DNA of 64,000 nucleotides from Clostridioides difficile ATCC 9689 = DSM 1296 (GTDB lineage Bacteria; Bacillota; Clostridia; Peptostreptococcales; Peptostreptococcaceae), in the NCBI RefSeq assembly GCF_001077535.1, contig NZ_CP011968.1, positions 1,798,001 through 1,862,000 of the forward strand. Direction: 5' to 3'. Each line of letters opens with the position of its first letter. Position 1 is the first letter of the stretch. This document shows positions 8,429 to 19,119 of this stretch, in pieces. The notes beneath the pieces were generated by a model, which worked only from the letters and a program-made list of their open reading frames with translations, did no database searches and was not told the origin of the DNA. A program made the position numbers and the translations under genes.

Positions 8429-10159
8429 ATGAGGAACAAAAAAATTAATATTATTTTTCTGACGACAATCATGTTCATAATGTCAACAGTAATGGTTTTT
8501 GCAGAAGAAGATATAGACACTATTGCACTAGCCAATGCAGAAAAATTTGGGATTTTAACTTTAATACCACCATTAGTTGCTATAATACTCGCATTTATAA
8601 CTAAAAACGTAATAATTTCTTTACTTATAGGTATTCTTTCTGGTAGTTTTATAATTAAAGCTAGTGGTATTAATGTTTTTGCGACATTTATACAGGCATT
8701 TTTAGATTTAGTAGACAGAGCTTTAGTATCTTTAGCAGACCCTTGGAATGCGGGGATAATATTACAGGTTTTGGCAATTGGAGGAGTAATAAATCTTGTT
8801 GCTAAAATGGGAGGAGCTAAAGCTATAGCTGAAGCACTTGCTAAAAGAGCAAAGTCAGCAAAAGGGACACAGCTTATAACATGGTTTTTGGGGCTTTTAG
8901 TATTCTTTGATGATTATGCCAATTCACTAATAGTAGGTCCTATGATGAGACCTGTTGCAGATAAAATGAAAATATCGAGAGAAAAGCTAGCATTTATAAT
9001 AGATGCCACAGCAGCACCAGTTGCTGGTTTAGCTATAATATCTACATGGATAGGTCTTGAGGTTGGTTTAATACATGATGCTTTTGAAAGTATAAGTATA
9101 GATGTAGATGCATTTGGTATATTTTTAAATACAATACCATTTAGATTTTACAATATATTAATATTAGCTTTCATTGTAATATCAGCATTATTATTAAAAG
9201 AATTTGGTCCAATGAGAAAAGCTGAGATAAAATCTAGAAGTAGAAAAATTAGTATAGACCTTGATGAAGGCGTAGAAGAGTTGGATGATTTAGCTCCAAA
9301 AAATGGAGTAAAATTGAGTGTATGGAATGCTATAATCCCAATAGGAACATTGATAATAGTTGCATTAGCATCATTTTATTATAGTGGATATACATCTATA
9401 ATGGGAGGAGACGATAAGGCTCTGATACAACTATTTACAAATTCTCCATATTCTTTTGAAGCAATAAAAGAAGCATTTAGTGCATCTGATGCATCTAGAG
9501 CATTATTCCAGTCTGCACTTGTTGCAAGTTTAGTTGCTATTATAATGGCTGTAGTAAAAAAGATTTTTACAATATCAGAAGCAATTGATGTTTGGATAGA
9601 TGGAATGAAAAGTTTAGTAATCACTGGTGTAATATTAATACTTGCATGGTCATTAAGTTCAGTAATAAAAGAGTTAGGTACAGCTAAATTTTTAATACAC
9701 CTATTATCAGGTTCACTACCACCATTCTTATTACCAAGTTTAATATTTGGTTTAGGAGCAATAATATCTTTTGCTACTGGAACAGCTTATGGAACAATGG
9801 GTATACTTATGCCACTTGCAATTCCATTAGCATACTCATTAAATCCTGATATGTCTTATGTAATAGTAAGTACTAGTGCAGTTTTAACAGGTGCAATATT
9901 TGGAGACCATTGTTCTCCAATTTCAGATACAACAATACTTTCTTCAATGGGAGCTGGCTGTAATCATATAGACCATGTTAACACTCAAATGCCATATGCT
10001 ATATTTACAGCAGTAATCACTATTGTATTTGGATATATACCAGCTGGACTTGGATTGCCAATATATATAGTATTACCAGTGGCAATAGCTGCTATATTTG
10101 TAGGTATTCAAATAATTGGTAAGAAAGTTGATGAAGCGGAAATAGAACTTGTAGAATAA
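8429..10159 (+). CDS. NhaC-family transporter under lysine riboswitch control (probable lysine uptake)
   Basis: Multi-spanning membrane protein of 576 residues of the NhaC Na+/H+ antiporter superfamily, with about 12 hydrophobic segments. Characteristic parts are FFDDYANSLIVGPMMRPV, with conserved acidic residues in a membrane helix, and GDHCSPISDTTILSSMGAG near the C-terminus. The first 25 residues form a signal-peptide-like helix ending VFAEE. Annotation by family would say Na+/H+ antiporter, but the lysine riboswitch upstream argues that lysine is the physiological substrate, as with other L-box-controlled NhaC-like proteins. A proton- or sodium-coupled lysine carrier is the best inference; direct evidence is lacking. 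A clear GGAGAGGGAG precedes the ATG. Confidence 0.88.
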   Translation: MRNKKINIIFLTTIMFIMSTVMVFAEEDIDTIALANAEKFGILTLIPPLVAIILAFITKNVIISLLIGILSGSFIIKASGINVFATFIQAFLDLVDRALVSLADPWNAGIILQVLAIGGVINLVAKMGGAKAIAEALAKRAKSAKGTQLITWFLGLLVFFDDYANSLIVGPMMRPVADKMKISREKLAFIIDATAAPVAGLAIISTWIGLEVGLIHDAFESISIDVDAFGIFLNTIPFRFYNILILAFIVISALLLKEFGPMRKAEIKSRSRKISIDLDEGVEELDDLAPKNGVKLSVWNAIIPIGTLIIVALASFYYSGYTSIMGGDDKALIQLFTNSPYSFEAIKEAFSASDASRALFQSALVASLVAIIMAVVKKIFTISEAIDVWIDGMKSLVITGVILILAWSLSSVIKELGTAKFLIHLLSGSLPPFLLPSLIFGLGAIISFATGTAYGTMGILMPLAIPLAYSLNPDMSYVIVSTSAVLTGAIFGDHCSPISDTTILSSMGAGCNHIDHVNTQMPYAIFTAVITIVFGYIPAGLGLPIYIVLPVAIAAIFVGIQIIGKKVDEAEIELVE

Positions 10160-10268
10160 AGATATAAATAAGTTTCACCTTTTATTATCATTATTTTGTT
10201 AGTTTTTAGATAATTTTAAAAAGTTATTGAAAATAATGGCGAAATATAGTAAAATAAAAGAGTGATAA

Positions 10269-10349
10269 GCGGATGTGGCGGAATTGGCAGACGCACTAGA
10301 CTTAGGATCTAGCGCCATTGGCGTGGGGGTTCGACTCCCTTCATCCGCA
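10269..10349 (+). tRNA. tRNA-Leu (UAG)
   Basis: Acceptor stem GCGGATG / CATCCGC closes an 81-base gene with the long variable arm of a class II tRNA. The anticodon stem CTAGA / TCTAG encloses the loop CTTAGGA, giving anticodon UAG for CUA/CUN leucine codons. The T-arm reads GGGGGTTCGACTCCC. The 3' CCA is not encoded. Confidence 0.96.
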
Positions 10350-10375
10350 CTTTACAGTACTTAATTGTACTGAAA

Positions 10376-10424
10376 AAAACTGGGGTTGCTGGCTTTCGGA
10401 GTGGGCTATCCCGTTTTTATTTTT
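10376..10424. other. GC-rich element of unknown nature next to tRNA-Leu
   Basis: After a small hairpin CAGTAC / GTACTG (10355-10372) comes a sharply GC-richer block with GGGGTTGCTGGC and GTGGGCTATCCCG, followed by a T run. It stands out from roughly 25 percent GC surroundings. I could not draw a stable stem by eye. It may be part of a processed small RNA or a decayed structured element. Confidence 0.3.
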
Positions 10425-10442
10425 TTGTATATATAATAGATT

Positions 10443-10470
10443 GGCACTTTAGTACAAAGTGCTTTTTTTA
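10443..10470 (+). terminator. Terminator downstream of tRNA-Leu
   Basis: Stem GCACTTT / AAAGTGC with a 5-base loop and seven trailing T. It ends the tRNA-Leu transcript, including the GC-rich block. Confidence 0.88.
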
Positions 10471-10683
10471 TAGGCAAAAACAGTACATTTATTTCTGTTT
10501 TATTATCATTCATCTATTAGAATATACTTTAGTTAAGAATGTGTTAATAAGCAGTGTTCACATTCTTGATAAAATGTGGAATAATATGTATTTTTACTAA
10601 GACGGAAATGAAATAATTAAACCATTAAATAATATTATAAGATGATGAATAAGTAGATAAATCAAATTTTGTAGGAGGATATT

Positions 10684-11199
10684 ATGGAAAAATATATATG
10701 GTTGTTTCCATTACTTTTTATTTTTCATGATATGGAAGAGATAATAGGTTTTGGAATATGGCTTAAAAAAAATAAATCAATGCTTGATAAGAAGTATCCA
10801 TTTATCAGTAAAGTTTATAAAAATTATAGTACTGAAGGCATGGCATTTGCTGTGTTTGAAGAATTTATTTTATGCATTATTTTCTGTATACTTACAGTTA
10901 TAACAGAGAATCAGTATGTATATCTACTATGGTTAGGTAGTTTTATAGCATATACCTTACATTTGGTAATTCATATAGGGCAGTCAATCATAATAAGAAA
11001 ATATATACCTTCACTTATTACCAGTATCATATGCTTACCAATAAGCATTTGGTGTATAAGTAAGAGTATTTATATAGTTGATTGTGAAATGAGTACAACA
11101 ATTCTGTACAGTATAATTGGCATTATAATTGTAGCATTGAATTTAAAGTTTGCACAGTCGCTGATTGGAAAATTTACAAAGTGGATGTCAAACATATAA
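10684..11199 (+). CDS. HXXEE-domain integral membrane protein
   Basis: Small integral membrane protein of 171 residues with about five hydrophobic helices. The first helix carries HDMEEIIGFGIWL, which is the HXXEE motif that names the family, and a later helix carries a conserved HLVIH. The invariant His and Glu residues in the membrane suggest a metal- or proton-binding active site, but no function is established for the family. It has a good ribosome site (GTAGGAGG) and sits alone between the tRNA terminator and a long non-coding stretch. Confidence 0.82.
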   Translation: MEKYIWLFPLLFIFHDMEEIIGFGIWLKKNKSMLDKKYPFISKVYKNYSTEGMAFAVFEEFILCIIFCILTVITENQYVYLLWLGSFIAYTLHLVIHIGQSIIIRKYIPSLITSIICLPISIWCISKSIYIVDCEMSTTILYSIIGIIIVALNLKFAQSLIGKFTKWMSNI

Positions 11200-11689
11200 A
11201 TTTTAGTTTATTGGACAGTTCAAGGAATCAGAAATTGGAATTTTATAGTATTAATATTTTATAGTATTAATATAATGTATAAAATTTTATAGCAATGTAT
11301 TTCATAAGTATAAAGTGACTAGAATTTTAAGAAATATACAAATTCTATAAAAACTAAATAATTTCAAGTATATTTTAAAAATCTTATTTTTCACAAGTTT
11401 AAAATTGTAAACGATTTCATCAAGTCTATGAATATACTTTTAACATGTTATAGTAAATCTCAATATAAATTTACATTTGGTTCTTTGTGTGTTATTTTAA
11501 TAATAAATTAAGTGAAAATGTTATTTTACATTAATATATAATATCTTTGCATAAGAGTGAATAATATAAAAGAGAAATAATTGATAATAAAAACTTAACA
11601 AAAAAATTAATACATAAAAAAAAATAAATATAATGTGTTGACATTTAATTGAAATATTCATACAATAAAATTGAAAATAAATATTTCCA
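11200..11689. other. AT-rich leader region before the glycine riboswitch
   Basis: About 490 non-coding bases. It holds a short tandem direct repeat (ATTTTATAGTATTAAT twice, about 11242-11273) and a cre-like site at 11405-11419. The promoter for the glycine leader probably lies in its last part (TTGACATTTAATTG near 11638, then AATAAAATTG). No open frame. Confidence 0.5.
11405..11419 (+). promoter_or_regulatory. Candidate CcpA cre site upstream of the glycine cleavage operon
   Basis: TTGTAAACGATTTCA matches the Gram-positive cre consensus WTGNAANCGNWNNCW at every fixed position. It lies about 230 bases before the probable promoter of the glycine leader. Position fits an activating or distal site. 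Function is inferred. Confidence 0.45.
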
Positions 11690-11915
11690 AATGAGATTAG
11701 CGAGAGAGTCCTTTATACGAAAAGGCGCCGAAGAAGAAATTTAAGAAATGCCAATTTTTAGAGAAGCTTTCAGGCAAAAATATCGCTAATTGATGGGACT
11801 CTGGAGAGACTTAAGTTAAGATACTATAAGTCACCGAAGAAGCAAAATAATATTAAATTATTAAATCTTTCAGGTATACAAACAGGGATATATAGGCTAG
11901 GATTATTTTCCATGC
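11690..11915 (+). promoter_or_regulatory. Tandem glycine riboswitch
   Basis: Two glycine aptamers in series. The first runs from GCGAGAGAGTCC through GGCGCCGAAGAAG and CTTTCAGGCAAAA to GGGACTCTGGAGAGA; the second repeats CACCGAAGAAGC and CTTTCAGGTATACA and ends near GGGATATATAGGC. The core segments CCGAAGAAG and TTTCAGG recur in both. A possible terminator arm GATATATC followed by nine T lies at 11928-11938. Glycine binding should switch on gcvTPA-gcvPB. Confidence 0.96.
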
Positions 11916-12004
11916 TGATATATCTTTTTTTTATGAAAAAGTACAGGAAATAATATCAAAGTTACTTAAATACAGTAGGTCTAATTTTCTAGGGAGGGTT
12001 ATAT

Positions 12005-14479
12005 ATGAATGAATTGAAAAGAGTATCTTTGTACAATATACACAAAGAGCTTGGAGCAAAACTTGTTGAATTTGCTGGTTGGGAAATGCCTTTAGAATAT
12101 GAGGGTATAAATAAAGAGCATGAGAAGGTCAGAAAAAGTGCAGGTATATTTGATGTATCTCATATGGGAGAGGTACAGATAAAGGGAGCAGAGTCAGAAA
12201 AATTTATACAAAACCTAGTTACAAATGATATAAGCACATTAAAGATAAATGACATTATATATACACCTATGTGTTATGAAAATGGTGGAGTAGTTGATGA
12301 TTTATTAATATATAAATTTGGTGAAGAAGATTATTTATTAGTAATAAATGCAGGTAATATAGATAAAGATGTAGCATGGATAATAAAACAAAGTGAAGGA
12401 TACAATGTAGATATAAAAAATATATCTAGTGAAGTGAGTCAATTAGCAATTCAAGGACCTAAAGCAGAAGAAATTCTTCAAAAAATCACAGATATAGACT
12501 TAAACTCAATAAAATTTTATAAGTCAATTCCATCAACAAAAGTATGTGGTTGTCCTTGTTTAGTTTCAAGAACAGGATATACTGGGGAAGATGGGTTTGA
12601 GATATACTGTAAAAATAAATATGTAGAAATAATTTGGAATGAAGTTCTAAAGGTTGGAGGAGAAGATATATGTCCAGCTGGTCTAGGTTGTAGGGATACT
12701 TTGAGATTTGAAGCAGCTCTACCTCTATATGGACATGAAATAAATGAACACATATCTCCAATTGAAGGTGGTTTATCTATCTTTGTGAAAACAAATAAAG
12801 AATCATTTATTGGCAAATCAATTTTATCAAAAGAAAAAGAAAGTGGAGCTAAAAGAAAGTTAGTAGGATTTGAAATGCAAGGTAAAGGAATGCCTAGAAA
12901 TGGATATGATATAAGGATTGGTGATAAAACAGTTGGATTTGTAACAACAGGATGTGCATCTCCAACGACAGGAAAAATTTTAGGTATGGGAATTATAGAT
13001 TCTGAATATGCAAAAGTAGGAAATGAAATAGGTATAGCAATCAGAAAAAAAGTTGTTCCTGCTGTGATAGTTAAGAAACCTTTTTATAAAAAACAATATA
13101 AAAAAGATAATATTATATTAAACAAAGAAAATAAATTTTCATATATACCTGCTACAAGTGAAGATAAATCAAAAATGTTAAAAGTAGTTGGATTAAATTC
13201 AGTTGATGAATTATTTTCAGATATACCAGAAGAAGTAAAATTAAAAAGAGATTTAAATTTGGAAATTGGAAAATCTGAATTAGAGGTAAGCAAAATAGTA
13301 AAAAGATTGTCAGAAGAAAATTTAAGTTTAGAAGACTTGACTTGTTTTCTTGGTGCTGGTGCATATGACCATTATATACCATCAATTATAAAACATATAA
13401 CTTCAAGATCTGAATTTTATACAGCATATACTCCATATCAAGCTGAAATAAGTCAGGGAACTTTACAAGTAGTTTTTGAATTTCAATCTATGATTGCAGA
13501 AATTACAGGTATGGAAATTGCAAATGCATCAATGTATGATGGAGCAACTGCTGCAATAGAAGCATGTATAATGGCAATGAATCAGACTAGAAAAAGTAAA
13601 ATAGTAGTGTCAAAAACTATTCATCCTGAAACTCTGTCAGTATTAAGAACTTACTTACAATATAAAGATTGTGAGATAGTAGAAATTGACTTTTGTAATG
13701 AATATGGGACTACAGATATAGAAAAATTAAAAGCTTCTGTAGACAAAGATACAGCATGTGTTCTTATACAAACTCCTAATTTCTTTGGAATTATTGAAGA
13801 AATGGAAGAAATAGAAAAGATAACTCATGAAAATAAGGCTATGTTAATTATGAGTGTAGACCCAATATCATTAGGAGTTTTAAAAACACCAGGTGAGATA
13901 GGTGCAGATATTGTTGTTGGAGAAGCTCAATCACTTGGAAACCCTCTTAATTTTGGAGGTCCTTATGTAGGATTTTTAGCTAGCAAATCTAAATATACTA
14001 GAAAAATGCCAGGAAGAATAGTTGGGCAAAGTTTAGATGTAGAAGGTAAAATTGCATATGTATTAACTTTACAAACTAGAGAACAGCATGTAAGAAGAGA
14101 AAAAGCAACTTCTAATATATGTTCAAATCAAGCTTTAAATGCTCTTGTAGCTTCAATATATATGGCTACTATGGGTAAAGAAGGATTTAAAGAGGTTGGT
14201 ATGCAGTCTATGAAAAAAGCACATTATACCTACAATAAACTTGTACAAACTGGAAAATATAAGCCAATATTTAAAGGTAAGTTTTTCAAAGAATTTGCTG
14301 TACAAGGAAATCTTAATATAGAAACTATAAATGATAAACTCTTAGAAGAAAATATATTAGGAGGTTATAATTTAGAATACAATTATCCAGAATTAAAAAA
14401 TTCAACTTTGCTTTGTGTGACTGAGAAAAGAAGCAAAGAGGAAATAGATAAGTTAGTTGGAATAATGGAGGGATTATAA
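12005..14479 (+). CDS. gcvTPA: Bifunctional glycine cleavage protein: aminomethyltransferase (GcvT) fused to glycine dehydrogenase subunit 1 (GcvPA)
   Basis: A single 824-residue chain combines two subunits of the glycine cleavage system. Residues 1 to about 365 are GcvT, which transfers the aminomethyl carbon from lipoyl-GcvH to tetrahydrofolate, with [20 protein letters not shown] and [17 protein letters not shown] near 228. A lysine-rich linker (about 357-378) leads to GcvPA from [12 protein letters not shown], the N-terminal half of the PLP decarboxylase, with [13 protein letters not shown] and GGPYVGFLA. Both domains look complete. It sits behind the tandem glycine riboswitch and its stop codon overlaps the start of gcvPB by one base. 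GcvH and the dihydrolipoyl dehydrogenase are not in the window. The fusion is a known trait of C. difficile. Confidence 0.96.
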   Translation: MNELKRVSLYNIHKELGAKLVEFAGWEMPLEYEGINKEHEKVRKSAGIFDVSHMGEVQIKGAESEKFIQNLVTNDISTLKINDIIYTPMCYENGGVVDDLLIYKFGEEDYLLVINAGNIDKDVAWIIKQSEGYNVDIKNISSEVSQLAIQGPKAEEILQKITDIDLNSIKFYKSIPSTKVCGCPCLVSRTGYTGEDGFEIYCKNKYVEIIWNEVLKVGGEDICPAGLGCRDTLRFEAALPLYGHEINEHISPIEGGLSIFVKTNKESFIGKSILSKEKESGAKRKLVGFEMQGKGMPRNGYDIRIGDKTVGFVTTGCASPTTGKILGMGIIDSEYAKVGNEIGIAIRKKVVPAVIVKKPFYKKQYKKDNIILNKENKFSYIPATSEDKSKMLKVVGLNSVDELFSDIPEEVKLKRDLNLEIGKSELEVSKIVKRLSEENLSLEDLTCFLGAGAYDHYIPSIIKHITSRSEFYTAYTPYQAEISQGTLQVVFEFQSMIAEITGMEIANASMYDGATAAIEACIMAMNQTRKSKIVVSKTIHPETLSVLRTYLQYKDCEIVEIDFCNEYGTTDIEKLKASVDKDTACVLIQTPNFFGIIEEMEEIEKITHENKAMLIMSVDPISLGVLKTPGEIGADIVVGEAQSLGNPLNFGGPYVGFLASKSKYTRKMPGRIVGQSLDVEGKIAYVLTLQTREQHVRREKATSNICSNQALNALVASIYMATMGKEGFKEVGMQSMKKAHYTYNKLVQTGKYKPIFKGKFFKEFAVQGNLNIETINDKLLEENILGGYNLEYNYPELKNSTLLCVTEKRSKEEIDKLVGIMEGL

Positions 14480-15936
14480 TGAAAGAATACAATAGTTTGT
14501 TGATAGATATATCTAAAAAAGGTAGGAAAGCATACTCACTTCCAAAGTTAGATATAGATGATATAAAAATAGAAGATATGATTGACCCAGATATGGCAAG
14601 ACAAAGTGAGTTGAATTTGCCAGAAGTTGGTGAATTAGAATTAGTTAGACATTATACATTATTATCAAATAAAAACTTTGGAGTTGATACAGGTTTTTAT
14701 CCTTTGGGTTCTTGTACTATGAAATATAATCCTAAAATAAATGAAGATATGGCAGCACTTCCAAACTTTACTGGAATGCATCCATACCAATCTTCGGATA
14801 CAGCTCAAGGTTCTCTTTCTTTGATGTATGATTTATCAAGAAGACTTGCAGAAATTACAGGTATGGATGAAGTTACACTACAACCTTCAGCAGGTTCTCA
14901 TGGTGAGTTTACAGGGCTTATGATTATAAAAGCATATCATGAAAATAGAGGTGACCATAAGAGAACCAAAGTGATAATTCCAGATTCTGCACATGGAACA
15001 AATCCAGCAAGTGCAGCTATGGCAAACTTTGATGTGATTCAAATAGCATCTGATAAAAATGGAGCTGTAGACATAAATGCATTAAAAGAGGTTTTGAATG
15101 ATGAAGTAGCAGCTCTTATGCTTACTAATCCAAGTACTCTTGGTTTATTTGAAAAAAATATAAAAGAAATAGCTACTCTTGTACATGAAGCAGGAGGACT
15201 TTTGTACTATGATGGTGCAAACATGAACGCTATTATGGGGATAACAAGACCTGGAGATATGGGGTTTGATGTGGTTCATCTTAATCTTCATAAGACTTTT
15301 TCAACTCCTCATGGAGGTGGAGGTCCAGGAGCTGGTCCTGTTGGAGTTAAAAAAGAATTAGTACCTTTTTTACCAATACCAGTAATTGAAAGAAAAGAAG
15401 ATAAGTATGTACTAAATTATGATAGAGAAAAATCTATTGGGAAAATTAAAAATTTCTATGGTAATTTTGGAGTTCTTGTAAGAGCTTACACATATATACT
15501 AACTATGGGAAGGGATGGACTTAAAGAGGCTAGTGAAATGGCAGTTTTAAATGCTAATTATATAAAGGAAAGTATAAAAGATGATTATATTTTGCCAATA
15601 GATACCTTGTGTAAGCATGAGTTTGTATTAGGTGGATTGCCAAGAGGAGAGGCCAATATAAAAACTATCGATATTGCAAAAAGACTACTAGATTATGGAT
15701 ACCATCCTCCAACAATGTACTTTCCTCTTATTATAAATGAGGCACTTATGATAGAACCTACAGAAAGTGAGAGTATAGAGACATTAGATAGTTTTATAGA
15801 AGCTATGAAAAGTGTTGCTAAAGAGGCAAAGGAAGAACCAGAACTATTGAAAACTGCTCCACATAATACTTTGGTCAAAAGAGTAGATGATGCAAGGGCA
15901 GTAAAGAAACCTATACTAACATGGTCACAAAGATAA
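14479..15936 (+). CDS. gcvPB: Glycine dehydrogenase (decarboxylating) subunit 2
   Basis: PLP-containing half of the split P-protein; with the GcvPA domain it decarboxylates glycine and loads aminomethyl onto lipoyl-GcvH. It has 485 residues, the usual subunit 2 length. [13 protein letters not shown] at the N-terminus is diagnostic, and [20 protein letters not shown] contains the PLP lysine near residue 272. Translation is coupled to gcvTPA by the TAATG overlap, which enforces equal amounts of the two P-protein halves. A terminator follows 50 bases downstream. Confidence 0.96.
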   Translation: MKEYNSLLIDISKKGRKAYSLPKLDIDDIKIEDMIDPDMARQSELNLPEVGELELVRHYTLLSNKNFGVDTGFYPLGSCTMKYNPKINEDMAALPNFTGMHPYQSSDTAQGSLSLMYDLSRRLAEITGMDEVTLQPSAGSHGEFTGLMIIKAYHENRGDHKRTKVIIPDSAHGTNPASAAMANFDVIQIASDKNGAVDINALKEVLNDEVAALMLTNPSTLGLFEKNIKEIATLVHEAGGLLYYDGANMNAIMGITRPGDMGFDVVHLNLHKTFSTPHGGGGPGAGPVGVKKELVPFLPIPVIERKEDKYVLNYDREKSIGKIKNFYGNFGVLVRAYTYILTMGRDGLKEASEMAVLNANYIKESIKDDYILPIDTLCKHEFVLGGLPRGEANIKTIDIAKRLLDYGYHPPTMYFPLIINEALMIEPTESESIETLDSFIEAMKSVAKEAKEEPELLKTAPHNTLVKRVDDARAVKKPILTWSQR

Positions 15937-15985
15937 ATAGTTAAAAAGTAGAGATTTAAAGTATAAAGAGAATTAAATTTGTAAG

Positions 15986-16026
15986 AAAAAGCTATCTAAC
16001 TTAATCTAGTTTAGATAGCTTTTTTG
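15986..16026 (+). terminator. Terminator of the gcv operon
   Basis: Stem AGCTATCTAA (15990-15999) / TTAGATAGCT (16011-16020) followed by TTTTTT. The following 330 bases to the ATPase gene are AT-rich and show nothing else. Confidence 0.88.
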
Positions 16027-16358
16027 TATATTAGTATGTATGGTATTTTCTATATAAAGTTTTAAATTGTATTAGTGCTTATATAGAATATTGATATGAT
16101 GATTATGTATAGATATTAATAAGAATTGTTGAATTTATCTTGCCTTAACTTTATTTACTCTTTTATATTAAGAAAAACTTAACTAAAATATAGCGAAATT
16201 CATAAAAATTTAGGAAATCTTAAGAATTATAATATTTAAATCTTTAGATTTATATTTTATTATATAAACTATAGAATAATAAAATATAAAAATTGAGAAT
16301 TTTATAATATATTTGTAGATTTGAGTATAAAAAAGTGCTAAGTTGAAAGGAGTAAAAT

Positions 16359-18716
16359 ATGGATAAGGTTAATTTAGAAAGGTATAGTTGTGATATAAAT
16401 GTTGGTTTAAATAAAAATCAACTTCAAAGTAGAATAGATGATAATTTAATTAATGCATTTGATAATGGAAAAACCAAAACATATAAACAAATTTTTAAAG
16501 ACAATATATTTACACTTTTTAATCTCATAAATATTGTTTTAGTCTGTTTATTAGTTTCAGTTGGTTCTTTTAAAAATACCTTATTTATATTTATTGCTGT
16601 AATTAATACTATTATAGGAGTAATACAAGAGATAAGAGCTAAAAGATTATTGGACAATCTATCTGTTATAGTTTCAAATAAGGTATCTGTCATAAGAGAA
16701 AAAGAGAAAAAAGAGATTGATGTACAAGAATTAGTATTAGATGATATTATGATTTTAAAAACAGGTAATCAAATTTGTGCAGATTCAAAAGTTTTAAATG
16801 GAAAATTAGAGGTAAATGAGTCCTTGGTTACAGGTGAATCTGATATTATTATAAAAAATAAAGGCGATTTTTTATATTCTGGAAGTTTTGTAGTTTCTGG
16901 AGAAGCTTTTGTAAGAGTTGAAAATATAGGAAAAGATAACTATGCAAATAAGATAGCTAATGATGCAAAGATTTCTAAAAAACATAATTCTCAACTTAGA
17001 AATTCATTAAATGCAATATTAAAAATTGTAGGTATAATAATAATTCCTCTAGGAATTATATTGTTTGCAAAACAACATTTTGGAAATGGAGATTCTATAG
17101 CTACATCTGTAGTAGGTACAGTGGCAGCTGTAAATGGTATGATACCAGAGGGATTAACATTACTTACGAGCATTGCTCTAGCTGTAGGAACTATAAAACT
17201 TGCTAGTCATAAAACTTTAGTGCAAGAACTGTACTGTGTAGAGACTCTTGCTAGAGTTGATACACTATGTCTTGATAAGACAGGTACAATTACAGAAGGT
17301 AAAATGCAAGTTGATGATATAGTAATGTTGGAAGAAGTGGATATTAATGAAATAATGGGGAATATATGTAATTCTCTCAAAGATGATAATGCAACACTAA
17401 ATGCAATAAGAGATAAGTATAATGTTTTAGATACGTATAAAGCTAAGAATTTAATACCATTTTCTTCAGAAAGAAAATACAGTGGGGTTACCTTTGAAAA
17501 TAAAGGTACATATTTATTAGGTGCATTTGAGTTTATATTTAAGGAAAAAAATAAAAAACTTAGGATAGAAGTTGAAAGATATTCTAAAAAAGGAAACAGA
17601 GTAATAGTTTTAGCTCATAGTGATTCTTATATGGAAGATAATAATATTCCTGAAGATATAAAGCCACTAGCTTTTATATTGATATTGGATAAAATTAGAG
17701 ATGAAGCTAAGGAAACTTTAGAATTTTTTTACAATGAAGGTGTAGATATAAAAATTATATCTGGTGACAATCCTATAACAGTAAGTGAGGTAGCTAGAAA
17801 AGCAGGTCTTAAAACAGCTAGTAATTTTATTGATGCAACAACACTTAAAAATGATAGTGATATATACAAAGCAGTTGATAAATACAGTGTTTTTGGAAGG
17901 GTAAGCCCACAACAGAAAAAACAAATGATTTTAGCATTAAAAAAACAAAATCATACAGTAGCTATGACTGGAGATGGTGTAAATGATGTGCTAGCACTTA
18001 AAGAAGCGGATTGTAGCATTGCCATGGCATCTGGGAGTGATGTTACTAAGAATGTGTCTAATTTAGTCTTATTAGATTCAAACTTTGCATCAATGCCAAA
18101 GGTTGTTATGGAGGGAAGAAAAGTAATTAATAACATTCAAAGAGCATCTTCTTTGTTTTTAGTAAAGACAATTTTTTCATTCTTCTTGTCGTTATTAACA
18201 TTATTCTTCTTCAGTAGACAGTATCCATTTGTTCCTATACAATTATCACTCATTGGGGCTGTAACAGTGGGTATACCATCATTCTTCTTAGCTCTTGAAG
18301 CAAACAAAAGTAGAATTTCAGGAAATTTTTTACTCAATATATTAAAAAATGCTTTACCAGGAGCACTATGTGTGACAGTAAATGTAATTATTGTTTACAA
18401 TATAGTTGAATATTTAGGTTATAGTTCAAGTGTATTTTCCACAATGTGTGCTATATTAACTGGTGTATGTGGTCTTTTAATATTAAGACAACAATGTTTG
18501 CCATTTAATAAAGAAAGATTATTTTTAATAGTAAGTATGACTATTGCATTTGTTATTGGGATTCTATTTTTAGGTGGATTATTCTCATTTGTAGCATTGA
18601 GTAGAGAATTAATTCTCATAACTATGGTATTAGCAATATTAATGCCAATTATGATAAAAGTTATGTTATTTGTCTTAGATGAGATATTAGAGACAATTGT
18701 TCCAGATTTAAATTAA
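16359..18716 (+). CDS. Cation-translocating P-type ATPase
   Basis: Membrane pump of 785 residues that moves a cation at the cost of ATP. The actuator domain has the phosphatase motif VTGES; the phosphorylation site is CLDKTGTITEG with Asp near 306; the hinge motif is TGDGVNDVLALKEAD. The fourth membrane helix carries NGMIPEGLTLL, the PEGL form seen in calcium/magnesium-type (P2) pumps rather than the CPx of heavy-metal pumps. There is no N-terminal metal-binding domain. The C-terminal membrane part has about six helices. The ion is not evident; calcium or magnesium is the default family guess. It is monocistronic, with a terminator behind it. Confidence 0.9.
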   Translation: MDKVNLERYSCDINVGLNKNQLQSRIDDNLINAFDNGKTKTYKQIFKDNIFTLFNLINIVLVCLLVSVGSFKNTLFIFIAVINTIIGVIQEIRAKRLLDNLSVIVSNKVSVIREKEKKEIDVQELVLDDIMILKTGNQICADSKVLNGKLEVNESLVTGESDIIIKNKGDFLYSGSFVVSGEAFVRVENIGKDNYANKIANDAKISKKHNSQLRNSLNAILKIVGIIIIPLGIILFAKQHFGNGDSIATSVVGTVAAVNGMIPEGLTLLTSIALAVGTIKLASHKTLVQELYCVETLARVDTLCLDKTGTITEGKMQVDDIVMLEEVDINEIMGNICNSLKDDNATLNAIRDKYNVLDTYKAKNLIPFSSERKYSGVTFENKGTYLLGAFEFIFKEKNKKLRIEVERYSKKGNRVIVLAHSDSYMEDNNIPEDIKPLAFILILDKIRDEAKETLEFFYNEGVDIKIISGDNPITVSEVARKAGLKTASNFIDATTLKNDSDIYKAVDKYSVFGRVSPQQKKQMILALKKQNHTVAMTGDGVNDVLALKEADCSIAMASGSDVTKNVSNLVLLDSNFASMPKVVMEGRKVINNIQRASSLFLVKTIFSFFLSLLTLFFFSRQYPFVPIQLSLIGAVTVGIPSFFLALEANKSRISGNFLLNILKNALPGALCVTVNVIIVYNIVEYLGYSSSVFSTMCAILTGVCGLLILRQQCLPFNKERLFLIVSMTIAFVIGILFLGGLFSFVALSRELILITMVLAILMPIMIKVMLFVLDEILETIVPDLN

Positions 18717-18735
18717 TTTTAAAATGATATAAATA

Positions 18736-18765
18736 AGAGCAGTTTTAGTTGAACTGCTCTTTTTA
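18736..18765. terminator. Terminator between the P-type ATPase and ppnP
   Basis: Stem AGAGCAGTT / AACTGCTCT followed by TTTTTA. It lies between two convergent genes; the T run favours the plus strand. Confidence 0.85.
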
Positions 18766-18801
18766 GATGTGTTTAATTTTATGTAAGAATATGTATTTTT
18801 A

Positions 18802-19119
18802 TTAATCAGCTATATATGAGCAACAGTAGTCAACAACTTCATTAACCTTTAAGTCAAAACTTGAATCACTAGGAACATTAAATTTTTGCCCTTCTTTATA
18901 AGTTACAAACTCATTGCTTCCAGGCAGTTTTACATCCATACTTCCAGCAAGCATCTCCATTATTTCTTCTTCTCTAGTAGAAAAAGTGTATTCTCCTGGC
19001 AACATTAATCCTAAAGTTTTTCTTTCTCCATTAGGCAGTATTATTACTCTGCTACTTACCTTACCATCAAAATAAACGTTTGCCTTCTTTACTGCAGTAA
19101 CATTCTTAAATTCACTCAT
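18802..19119 (-). CDS. ppnP: Pyrimidine/purine nucleoside phosphorylase
   Basis: Small cupin-fold enzyme (105 residues, the family's normal size) that phosphorolyses a wide range of nucleosides to base and ribose-1-phosphate; cytoplasmic. The family is recognised from [14 protein letters not shown] near the start, [14 protein letters not shown] in the middle and [20 protein letters not shown], the conserved barrel core. It sits convergent to the P-type ATPase gene and on the same strand as guaD, 580 bases away, so co-transcription is unlikely, though both handle nucleobases. GGAGG precedes the ATG at 19119. Confidence 0.9.
   Translation of the reverse strand: MSEFKNVTAVKKANVYFDGKVSSRVIILPNGERKTLGLMLPGEYTFSTREEEIMEMLAGSMDVKLPGSNEFVTYKEGQKFNVPSDSSFDLKVNEVVDYCCSYIAD

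Noticed and set aside
12486-12816. Two minus-strand frames within gcvTPA
   Set aside because: Both are antisense to conserved GcvT coding sequence and show no ribosome site.
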